From contig NC_083597.1 in NCBI RefSeq assembly GCF_020882245.1, positions 86,034,152 through 86,098,151 on the forward strand: a stretch of 64,000 bases of DNA, written 5' to 3'. A program made the translations under genes and the position numbers. The notes beneath the pieces are model-generated. The model worked only from the letters and a program-made list of their open reading frames with translations, was not told the origin of the DNA and did not search any database. Of the stretch, positions 35,597 to 47,900 are shown one piece after another. Origin of the DNA: Rhopalosiphum padi. Taxonomy: Eukaryota > Arthropoda > Insecta > Hemiptera > Aphididae. How positions within the stretch are numbered: the first letter of the stretch is position 1; each line of letters opens with the position of its first letter.

Positions 35597-38500
35597 CTGG
35601 TAGGTATATACTCTTTTGATAAAATAATTCCAAATTATTTTTAATTAGGTATAAAAAAAAAGTTATGAAATATTTAGATATTATATAGTAGGTAGTAGGT
35701 ACCTACCTATAATATGCAATATAATAAACTTATTATTTTAACGATTTAACGTGATAATTAAGTGTTCATTTTTAACAAGTATTTTCATGTCAATATTATC
35801 TAAAATATCCTTATTGGAGTTTAACAACATTAAATTTTGTATGCATTTATCAGTTGTAGATCTTGTATCAGTGAAATTCAAATAATTCCTGAATAAACTG
35901 TTAAATTAGCTTAAAAATGTAAAACGTGACATCGGATCTAATAAAATTAATTTCACTTTTGGAGTTAAAATATAAATATTTTTATAGGCATCATGAGTAA
36001 AATATTTATACATTGGGCTATTTTTTTTTAAGTCTAGATTTGGGTGCTCACTGCTCAGACATAGAAAATACTACCCTCCCTCTTCCACCAAAAAATAAAA
36101 TAAAAATATACTCCACTGACTTACTAACTGTAGCTAGTATAGATAATGTGATAAAGTCGTGTCTAGAACTCTTGAACTTTGATAGGAAATATTTTTATAG
36201 AGCAAAGGTCGTTTGTTGAATTCGAATACAATCTCTTAGGTTCTAATTTATCCTATTAACTTGATTAAAATCATTATTTGGAATTTGGATAATTGCAAGA
36301 TTATTAATATTACATCGTCATTATTAATATCTTTTATAATCCAACAGTACCTATTATATTTTAATAGTATAAATGCATAAATTAAGTACCTGAAGGTCAA
36401 TGACTTCGAGGTGTTCTGCTAAACTTTTAATTGTATACCTACATTATGTTCTTCATAAAATACAACGCTAGTATGAAATTTAAAAAAATTTTCTTTTAAA
36501 AAAACCATAAAACTTGTATTTATATTATTATATTTTGAGAATTCGACAGATGACATTTCTTGAACTGTTTTTAAGATCATCTCATAAGCATATAAAATTT
36601 ACTTATTATATCATATAATTGTAATTAATTTTGGCTGAAATAAATAAATAAATAATAAATATGTACATAGCCTTCATTAGCTCTATACTAGCAGACCGCC
36701 TAGTTTTTGAAAGATTTCGTTATTTTAGATAATTTCCTTTATTCTATAATTTGTAGTGTGAATGAACATATTTTTTTCTACTCGAGGAAAATAACAAGCA
36801 AATGTTCAAGGCTAGAAAATAAATTCCTAACTCATGTTAAACAAAATTGAAATATATTCATGTACCTATACATGCCCAGAATGCGGAGAACATATACGAA
36901 AAATTGGTCACTGCTCCAAATTAAGAATTAGTTAGGGGTTCGTAATCTATAAGGCTATTGGGAACCACTGTTAATTGCTTTATAGTGTATAATATTATGT
37001 GTATACATTATAGATCTTGTAGTATAAAAAATATGGTATATGTGCAGTTTTGGCCTATATTTTCTTATATTATAAATCAATGGAATTCTTTATTATCAAT
37101 GTATGATTAGATTACGTATTTATTTTATAACCGACTTGTCCGGATTTTTTATATCGCGTTCACATTTAATACAATTTTATATTTTTGTAAAAGCATCTTT
37201 TATTGAATTAATGAACATTAGGTAGGTACGTATTGAATAAAATGACAATTTGTAAAGTAATATTAAGATTTAGATATAGTAAAAATGACGAAGAATATAT
37301 ATGAAATAATTGAAATAATAATAAAACAAGTTTCACAATATGTAATTTATTTAATAAGTTAATAGGTACAATATGTTATTATACCTACAAACTATGATCA
37401 TTGATCACTATCGTAACTAAATCTAAGACATTAATAAATATGTAAACTAAAATAAAATATATTTTCTCCTAAATAGTAAATAGGCTATTTAAAACTTCGT
37501 ATAGAACGTCGTTGTATACTTGACGACTATATCAAGATATGCAACCTAAGTAACATATCTATGTAGTTTGTGCATATTACGATTTGTATAAGTTTAAAAT
37601 TTACATTTATTGAACAACCACAATTTTGTGTCTACAAATCCATTTAAAATGGTATGCGCATTACAAAAATTTGTATTTTATAATATAATATCTTTTATTT
37701 GGTATAAATACGTTATTTATTTCTATGCACTAGTACATAAATCTTAAAAATCCCATAAACAATTTATCACAATTTTAACTTAAATTATAGTATTTAATAA
37801 AATATTTGCACTTAAATTTACTAAATAAAAATTGTTTAACTAATAAACAAAATATTAAATAAATAAGTCAAATTTTTTTTACAGATTATTATATTCAAAA
37901 ATTCATGAAATTTTAACGCTGGTACTCAAATGTATAATTCATTTTTTTTTTAAGAGTTTAAAATACGTGTCATTGTATGAATTCGTAACAAAATAAGTTC
38001 GTACAAAAATTATCGTATTTTATATTATAATGAAAAAATGTTTAAGTCTGATATAGGTACTTAATATGGAAATAATTTGTATTTTGACAAATTCAAACAC
38101 AAATGCTGTATAATAATTTACTACCAATAGTTTAATATTGTTAATTTTTATAACTTAATTAAATACATAATGTATGTAGATCCAAAATATTCATATAATT
38201 AACACATTAATTTATAGGATATATCTATTATTAATATATTAAAAATTATAGATTATTATGATATTAAAATAACATACGCTTATTAATAATATAAATCTAA
38301 AAACCTAAATATTAAGTATAATATGTATATATATTTATATATATATATCAATATTAGATAGAATATAATAAATATTTAATAAATCACTTTGGATAATATA
38401 AGCCAAAACGTAGTGTAAGAGAGTATTATAATATAATATTGGGTGAGTTTTGCGATTAGTGTAAAATATAATCTAGTATATCTATAATAATTTAATTCCC

Positions 38501-39090
38501 CATAATTTTTTTATCGTAAAACGTGACAAAACATTAACACGAAGATTATAATATAATAATACAATATTAAAAGCATTGTTATAATATCAAATTTAAACCG
38601 TTTTTGTGTTTGAGTTTGTCAAATAACTGAATATATAAAACTAAGTAGAGTTGAAATGAGTATGGGCTCAATTTACTCAACCTCAACTGTGCCCAGTTTT
38701 TGGTGTTATTGTAGCTAAACCAGGGTTAAGAATCGAAAACTTATAATTGGCCGCTATATCTGTCCATCACATTACATGGTTTTATATTGAACATAGTTTA
38801 TACTGTTTATGAAGGTTATAATCGTATTAGGTACTAAACATAATTTGCTACTTTTTCATTACTTGTGCTGACAATCAGGTGGATTATGTAAATATCATTG
38901 TTTTTTTTAAAAATTTTTTGGTTATGTATTAACGTTTTTCACTTTCGTTTCTAAATCATTCAGTTTTAGTCATTCATGAATAAAAAAAAAAAATGAATTT
39001 TTTACAAACAAGTACCAGACAAAATTTTTTGAAAATAACGTATTGAAAATTGATTACATTAATATATTACGTTAATTGAATACACTAATA

Positions 39091-39265
39091 CAGTAAATTC
39101 TCATTATGTCGAATGTCAAGGGGAACAGAACAAATTTCAATATATAGAGTTTTGTTAATTATAGTGGTATTTTAGTGTGGTGGTAATTTTAAAGGGATTT
39201 CAATTTAATTCAAGATAACGCGAAAAGTTTGAGTTATTAACATTTGACGTAATAAGAATCTACTG
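39091..39265. mobile_element. 175-bp pogo/Tigger-like MITE flanked by TA
   Basis: Begins CAGTAAATTCTCATTATGTC and, read inward from the right, CAGTAGATTCTTATTACGTC, with TA dinucleotides immediately outside both ends (39089-39090 and 39266-39267). CAGT termini, an ATAACGAA-like subterminal sequence and TA targets fit pogo-type Tc1/mariner elements. Entirely non-coding. Confidence 0.88.
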
Positions 39266-41143
39266 TATTATAAAATCGAATTAAATTGATTAGAATAAAT
39301 TGTGATATTGCTGTACACGTAATCGTTTATTATTTAGTAAATCAATAAAATTGTTTATTCGAAAAAAGTATACTAAAAAAAAAAAAAAAATTGTTAGATA
39401 ATATACAATACGATATACAATTCGTAACTAATTATTATTGGCTTAATTATAATACGTTATAGCTTTTACTTATACATATATATAGGTACATATTTTGTTA
39501 TATTATATAAAAACCAAATAAATTACTATCGGTTGTATATATGTTATATAGGTACATTTTTTACTCATGGCATAGTTTGCATAGCATTTTAACGAAATGC
39601 TTATTGCATTATTAATACTTTTATGATCGCATAATATGTATTAATATTATAATTTATAATTATTACATTTTAAAAATTACAGTTATCATTGGAATATAAT
39701 AAATATATATATATATATATGTGTGTATTATGAACTAAACAAATATTGAACGTACAGACCGAGTCTGAAAAATTCGACCGGGTTTTATCTTTATTGAGTT
39801 TTACATATTTTATCACGCATAAATAAATATAAAAAAAATAACATTCGTTTGGCGATGAATAAATATAAGAATTTATATATTAAGGTAGAACGCTATTATT
39901 ATATAATATTATATATATATATATATTTATACTATATATGTATATAATATACGAAAAGTAGTATAATGTCTGCGTATATTTACACAACGTATAATAGAAT
40001 TTGGAATGTGCGTTGGCGGAGAACGTATTCACAGAAAACCGTAGGTCTCGTATACCTTTAAAAATCGGCCGCCTTTATCTTGGTTGTGCCTGGAAAAAAA
40101 GAAAACGATAGTTTCGTATTTCGTCAAAAATCATATTAAACTAAACACATAGCATTTTGTGTGGATTTTAAACATTATTTGTATCGTAAACTATATTATA
40201 AAAATATGTAAACTACGGTGGACAGCTATTTACGTCGAGTGGATATGGCATGGGTCTCCCGGTACGGAAGATTCCGGGCATGGAGTATATTAAAATACTA
40301 TTATTATCATCATCGCTTTTGGAGAAAAAAATTGTGAAAATGCGTAGAACCTTACAGTTTTTTTGCTCTTTGCAGAAACGAGTATGTGGTGCCAAAAGGT
40401 CCAACCAACCCTTCTTTTTTTCTTAAAAAATACAGATGAAGTAATTTACTGAGTTCGCTCACCAACATTTTATTCTAAATAAATTATAAAAATGTATGCT
40501 AATTTTAATTTTTTTTTGGTATTTTCAACAACATAATATTAAAGAAATCAAGCTTGCAAATACTGGAATTTTTTATGGTATTTCATGTAGACTGAGGTTA
40601 TTGCGACAATGAAAACTTTTTATTCTTCAAATGAGAACTTCTATTTTTTTTATTTTAATGTTTTAAGTATACGATGTTTTTAGTAAGTATTTCTGGATTT
40701 TAATACCTAATCGATGTCCTATAACTCTTATAGACAAAATAATCTTGAAAAAATGTATGGTTATTTTATAGTTCATAAAATTTGACCGAATTTACGTAAG
40801 ATCTAACTAATTAGTAGGTTGGTACACGAATAAACATAATACATATAATTGAGTATCATCTATTTTATATTATGTCGTAATACAAGTCATAAATATTGAA
40901 AAAAATATCGTTTGGAGAAAATAAGAAGGTTCTTATTTGAAAAAAAGTTTTGTTCAAAACTTAAACCACTTATTTTTTTTTCTAAAGGTATAAGTTAAGA
41001 ACGGTATTTTCGACAAAAAATAAATGATTTAAAGTGGAAGTGCATTGAATGGCTTCGATTGATCCGAGTTGCAGTTATTGCATCACGTGCCACCGTGAAA
41101 CCGTACCGGGAAGGATTAAGGATTATAAGTGCTGGTCGTCAAC

Positions 41144-41933
41144 TCACTCGTCTTCCCACGGACACACGTCGTTACCGTCGCTGATGGACGCGGCTGCAGT
41201 CGCAGTCGTCGTGGCCACCTCCGCTCCGCTGCTGCAGGCCGCGGATTCCGGCGTGTGACCGCCTCCGGAACCCGGTCCTGCACCCGCGGCGGGGGCGACG
41301 CACTCGGCTACCGTGGTCGCGGTGTCCGCCGTATCGTCGGCGACGTCCGCGGCGGTCCGGTCGCCGCACCCGTTGTCCCTGTCCACCGAGCTGACGTTAA
41401 TGACGGGCGTCACGCTCTGTTTCCTCGCCAACGACAGCGATTTCAGCAGCTTCTTCCGGTTCGACTTGTCGTCCAGCGACGACGCGGTGCCGGCCGGTTC
41501 GTGCGGCGACGTCGGCATCTGCTTTTCGGGCGACCTGCTCTCGGGCGACGGTCCGAGGTCAAAGTCCTCGGCCGACGACACCGACGGCCGGTCGACGGTC
41601 TGTTGCGGCGTGCACGCGGCCGACGACCCGCGGCGCCTGTCCACGCTGCCGCCGCCGCCGCCGCCCAGACCGCAACTCCGCCGCAGACGGCTGGCCACCG
41701 AATCGGATTGGCTCTCGTCCGCGCTCGCCGCCGAGTCGTACGCGGCGCCGCCCGAGTTTTTGCGCGACGACGACGTGGACATACGGCGCTCGCGTTCTTC
41801 GGCTATGGACGTCGGCAGTGACCGCTTGTTCTTGTCGCCACCGTCGGCCATGTCCCACGGGCACACGTCGTCCGCCATCATCGTGGGTAGCTGCGGCTCG
41901 CCGCATTCGTCCGCACCTCCGCTAAGGTTATCT
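41144..41933 (-). CDS. RGS9: RGS9-like last exon: tail with two PDE-gamma-like VCPW motifs
   Basis: 790-bp GC-rich exon (CpG-dense, unlike the flanking DNA) following acceptor CCGCAG at 41934-41939. It encodes about 262 residues of low-complexity Ser/Ala/Gly/Asp tail. Two matching boxes stand out: DDVCPWD at 41852-41872 and DVCPWEDE followed by TGA at the extreme C-terminus (VCPWE = 41153-41167). Between them are a Gly run, acidic/Pro patches and the basic KSNRKKLLKSLSLARK. Large open frames on the opposite strand (41129-41821, 41313-42050) are shadows of this biased composition. The exon joins in phase 2 either to the cassette exon or directly to 46575. Confidence 0.92.
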
Positions 41934-44900
41934 CTGCGGAAAACAAAAATGTACGATTTCCGATCACAAACTGAATCGCATAAACTCGTCGTCACCGCCG
42001 TTGTCCTCCTCTCCCCCGTCTTCCTTCTCCACCGACTCGTACTTATTTAGTCTCTATTTTTCACTTTCGCGGTGTACATATTATATACTTACTATGCATA
42101 TACCTACCTATACTTAATCATACGCAATTTGATGTTTTTTTAATAACAAAAATGAATAAAAGTCAATAGACTACGTTTTACACTCCGTTCTCGAAACGAG
42201 ACCGGAGTAAGACGAAATTATGATACTCGACTCTTAAAATTGTAAGCAGTCGATTAAAATTTATTTTTAAATAGATCGAACATATTTGCTTTTTATATAC
42301 TGCTGAAAAAATTAGTAATATGCAACTACTTCTGGCGTGTATTATACAGTGTACAATATATATAATATGTTAATCCACGCATGCGCACGCACACACAAAT
42401 CGTTTATATAATATAGTTATACACATACACTTTTTATTGTATTTTGGTGTGTATAGAGAACTATAGAAGACCGAAGTCGTTAATCTGATACGATCAGTGT
42501 GCCCGGAATCGTCATATTACATATTTATAAAAAAAACACATAATAAACTTGCGCGCGTATACAAGGGCGTATTTAAAAATGTCTTAAGAGGGGGGGTACA
42601 AAAAAAAAGTTCAAATTTGCGTACATGGCGAGTAGAGTTGTAAAATATCTCATATAATAAAAATAAGTATAAAATACGGTGAATGGGGGGAGGGGTGGGG
42701 ACATGGGCCCCATGGGCCCCTCCCTTAAATACGCCCTTGCGCATGTATATAATGTATATACAGGTGTATCGTATAATGACTGTTTAATTATGTATACGAT
42801 ATGGTTAGTATATTATTTTACTACAAAATAATCGGCATTTCGTACGGGGTACATATTAATATAGTTTTATATAGGTATAGTTACAGGGTATTGTACAGGA
42901 TGTGTCTCGCCACGTTTGTCCCAGTTGATAACTTTTTTTTAAAATTTATATTGCTTTGGATGCTTTTACGTCGTACATATTATTATTATATTATTTTAAA
43001 TTTTTACCGTATTACAGACATGAGTTTATAGTAATTTTTAGTCTGTCTGCTTCTAATTCGAAATAAAATAATTTAAATATTTATTCATATCAGGGTTATA
43101 GTAGATAATTTATTTAAATATCTTAAAAGTCGTATTATTAATTTCAATTAAACGTTCAAATAGTTGGATGTATGTTCAAAGTTGGTTAGCGCGGGGGTGT
43201 AAGAGGACAAACACAGTGAGACAACCATTATTTTATTATTTAAAGGTCATCACTAAAGGTACATGTGCGCAAACAATCGGATAAAATATACAATTAACCG
43301 CAATATTAATATTCAATATAATATAATACTAATCGCTACGGGTAATACATACTACTATATACTCTACTGCGTTTTGTCATAAATATAGTTAGGACTATTT
43401 ATTATATACATAAACGACGTGATGATACAATAATAATTATTTATTGATATAAAGGTTGAATAACACTACTCGTGCATAATTTAAGAAGAGGAACGAGAAC
43501 ATTTGTTCAATAATAAATTAATAATATAATATTATATTGTGATGTAGGCGAACCGCATAAGACTATACATCAATACAGTGGCGTGTCGAAGGGATATTCG
43601 ATAGTGGCGTCCACATCCTAGTTTTAATGGGGAGGGGAGTGTTAATTTTGCGGGTGGGTAATATTAGGTGGAAATTTTTTTTTTCTCAATATTTTATTAC
43701 GGATGTACGAAAAATAATGTATAATAAGATATTTTGATATTGATAAGTGATAGCTTTTCGTAAACGAGTACTATATACTGTAATGTAACAATGATTTGTC
43801 AAATGATCGCCATTCGAAACCTACTGTACAGCAAAGTGGTATCTACTTTAATATCTTTTATATAATATTCATATTTTTGTAATTTTAACGAATATCTTTG
43901 AAATATAAACTTAAAATATTTAAAAAAAGTTGTAGCTATGGATTTTTGATGTTTTAATTGCTATAAGAGCAACTTATGAGAAATTTTTAAGACGATAATA
44001 TTTTTATCTATTAATAGCTTTAACAGACAAAAAATATTTTTTAAATTGTATCATGTGCATAAGATCCTAATATAAATATTAAGTGACAATTTCATCTCTT
44101 CACAATTATTGTTTTCTATATTACGATAAAAAAAACAAATTATATTTATATTTTATTTTTAAGATTAAAATCTCTTATTCCCTAGATTCCCTCATTAAAA
44201 TATTCCACCTATATGCTAATTTTTAAGCGAGAGATAAAGAATAAGGTATTGTATACTAGCCATTGATGGGTGAGTGTGTTGGAAAGTATTGGAAAAAAAT
44301 GAATACCTCTGACAATATTTGAGTTTGCCACGCCACTGATCAATACATGTATAATAAAGGTATACGTATGATATAATATATATATATTTAAGCGAAGAAT
44401 AGAATAGTCAATAAAACGGCAAACATAACGTACTGCACGCTATAATATAAAGTAGATAATAATTAATAATATATGTATTTATTGTATACATATAGTATAT
44501 AAGGATATATATTTCATACGATCTAAACGTTTAAAAAAGAAAAAAAATATAAAAAAATAACAATAAAATAAAAAACGGTCGACAAAGAAACTTTGTACAG
44601 ACGTAGTTGTTTTAACTTACTGGTTGGAACTTGGAGAGGAAGGTGTGCAAGGTAAATCTCCCCTGTAAAACATTATTGTCTGAACTATTCAAGTGTATCA
44701 TTACATGTAATATATACATAAGATATTATGCATAAATTGGTATTGTATAATATAAGTAGATGTATATGTAGAATATGTGTGTATGTGTATGCTATACCTA
44801 TAGAAAGTGTTTGTAATTGTGTTCTTTGTGCCCGTGTGACTGTGCAAAAGTATAATACATACGTATAGTATAATAATATATGTGCTATTTTACAAGAAAA

Positions 44901-47900
44901 AATTACTCGGTCACAACGTACTAGAGGAAAAGCTAAATAAATATTTGTACATTTTTATGTATACAAGTGAACTTGGTGTTGTCTTATCTCTTTAAATACA
45001 TTGCTATACAGGGTGTAACAGAAAAATCTGTCAAATGAAATAACTTTTATTCTAATAAATATTTTTTTTTTTTTTTTACAAAATGTACAGAAAAACGCTA
45101 TTAGCAGAGTAAATTTAATCTTAATTTTTTAATACAGAAAATAAAACATTTAAAATTTGACTACACTTTTTTTGGAAAAATTTAAAATAGCTTTGTTTGT
45201 TAATTTAATTTTTAAAACAAGTTTTATGTTAGAAACGTTTATTTTAATTCAGTAGTTTATTTTTACAAACTTTTTGTTAGTAAATTGATTTTAAATGTAA
45301 TAACTTTCAAGATTATTATTTTTGCATGGGACTTTTTGGACATAAGTAAATATTAAATTATTTTACTATTCATATAATTTTCATAATATTTTTCATACTT
45401 TAATTTTATTAATTTTTCATTTTTATTTGTCAAGTCTTTCTGTTACACTCTATTTTCATATATATATTTTACAGAGATTCATAGTATAATACGACTAGAA
45501 GATAAGAAGATGTTTTAAACACTCAAACACTTATTATTATTACTTATTATTTCTACGTTTTAAATAGTAAATAAATACATATAAATAATACGATAATTAT
45601 TATTAATTCAACCGGTATAAATGATTTCAAAAAAAGTAAATTTTGGTTTTTTGCTAAACATTTTTTAGTAACAAATGTTTTTTTTTAATAATTTAATTTA
45701 TATTCTATAATATACCTTTAATGATATGGATCTTTCAATATGAGTTACGTTCACATTAGTAAAATATGTTTATAAAAGTTTTGATTATTGTTTAAAAAGT
45801 TATTCAACGTAGTACGTAGGGTATAATTCAAATTAAATTAATTGCTTGGTAAACTGTATGCTAAAATAATTGATTTGTAATGAGGATACAAGCCACTCTA
45901 ATGTTTGTTACCCAACACTCCAAATACAAGTTACAGGGTACAAACCTGTTATAAATTATAGTTGTGCAAGTGTTTTTAGACCTAAAAATTGAATGTAGAT
46001 AATAATAGTGATAGATGTTTATATAGTTGTATTGATTAAATGCTTGTGCAAATAGAAAATTGTTAAAACCGATCAGATTTCAGTAAATACTGAATATTGG
46101 AATATTTACAGATATCAAACAATAAATTGCTTGACCAAAGTAAATGTAATTTGGTAAACATGTTATTATATAGGTACTAGGTAGTTCTCTAAGCTGTGAT
46201 CATATTATTTGTCCATTTGTAAGTATAAGGTTGGGCTATGTAACGCTGTAGCAGCTAATAAATAATATAAAACGATTATGTACAATATAACGTACACAGG
46301 CGGAGTGGGGTTGGATTCAACGCTATTCTAATATGGTTAATAATATTAATATTTAAAAATATGTGCTAGCCTGGACCCTCCTTAATTCACCCAAAAATAT
46401 TCTTTTTTTTTGTGTACGCATCATATATTGGCTTTTGGTAGGTAATTGTGGATTTTTTTTCTGTGTCTGTTTATGCGTGGGCGTCAAAACGCATATGGTA
46501 GTACCTATACTTATATTATATTGTATAGGTTTGTGTATTCATAAGTACTTAAATTATATATGATTTTTGCTTACCTATAGGGTATGTCACTGAGATTAGA
46601 TTGACTATGGGATTGCGAGACTTTAACAGAATTTATTGGAAGCTCGTGTGGTGAGCTAGTCAGGCTCCTGTCGCTGCCCCTTCGCTTTGCGCTGCTACAC
46701 GACGACGATTGATTCGCTTGTAAAACCGACGACGATGACGTACCCTGTGTGCTCGAACATCCTGCAGTGCTCCTTATGCGTTCTTTGCAATCTGCCTTTT
46801 TGTTGGCGGCGCCACCGACCAGCCCGAAAAATCTAAACGAAACAACACCAATGTATAGACTTATACAATACACCTGGCAATATTTTACTTTCACAGAATT
46901 CGTATTTATTCGATTGTCATTTTCTATAGGTATATTTTATAAAAAAAAATATTCCGTGGGAAAATAACAAAACGCTTTATGAAATCGACGCAAATTTTCT
47001 ACGGAAATATGTCTGTATCGATTATCAACGAATAAATACATCATAATATATAATAGGTTGCCGATTTTAGACGGCCATCGTATGTAAAATCATGCCTACA
47101 GATTCTTCAATACAGAACGACGGGTGTAGAATTGAATTATATTTAATATATATCGTTGTGTGTACCTTCGTCTGGCCGAAGGCTGGACTCCATTAGCGAG
47201 CAGGTTTTTGTAATGCTCCGACCTTATGAATCTAGGATAACAGTCTTTTTTCAAGAGTAACGTATACACGTGTTCCGCAGCACCGTCAAACGTAAATCTC
47301 GACGGGTTTTTCATTTCTTTATGCGTTCTTTCCATCGTCTTGCCGTCTATATTGATTTCACATGGAGCACCGGGCGCTAGAAATTCACTGAAAACATACC
47401 ATATCGATATAGCAAATATGGGGATGACGTGCATATTATGTTATAAATTTATAATGTATTACGCAGAAATGATTGTAAATATATTTGAGTGTAATTCAAA
47501 TACGTTCAATGACATTATAAGTACTTTTATTCCTACCGGTATAGGTGTATTTAAATTGTACTTTAAATACTTTTATTAATATTGTATTAATATTTTGTAT
47601 TGAATATTGAGTACTTTTACCTATATATTTCAATTTGTATTTTCCGTTGGTTCATATATTTTATTTTATTAGTTATTAAAATTTATTGAACATGTTAAAA
47701 TGTATTAATGCGATACACATACAACGATGATGGAATATTGGAATGATATAACAAAATCCCTAGACTAATAGTTATTGTTGGTGAAAATTTCCGACAAATA
47801 ATTGGTATATTACTTTAAAAATGCTCTGATAGGTACAGAATATCCGAAATATCATATTTAAATATTAAATCGTCAGATCTGTATTAAATTATTAACACGT

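Larger units (their letters stand above)
33100..41143. other. 8-kb intergenic region between EEF2KMT and the RGS9-like gene
   Basis: AT-rich DNA with no supported gene. It holds two hAT-type MITEs and one pogo-type MITE (listed separately), AT microsatellites at about 39700-39724 and 39905-39925, and a 23-bp near-palindrome of TAGGTACCTA type at about 35686-35711. The segment 34080-34860 has the feel of degenerate repeat DNA but shows no clear ends. The part nearest 41143 is the probable 3' UTR of the RGS9-like gene (antisense AATAAA read from TTTATT words near 40619 and 40650). Confidence 0.5.

Noticed and set aside
35384..36219. Open frames at 35384-35644 and 36013-36219
   Set aside because: The first spans the right end of the hAT element and its non-coding interior; the second has no similarity or splice context.
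41129..42050. Large open frames on the + strand (230 and 245 codons) opposite the RGS9-like last exon
   Set aside because: They are antisense to a spliced exon whose frame continues a known protein family. Their Arg- or Ser/Asp-rich content reflects GC-biased composition, and there is no family similarity.
44621..44662. Possibility that the 42-nt exon is just a chance splice-site pair
   Set aside because: Good acceptor and donor, matching phase on both sides, no stop and composition like the adjoining tail argue for a real exon. Kept at reduced confidence.
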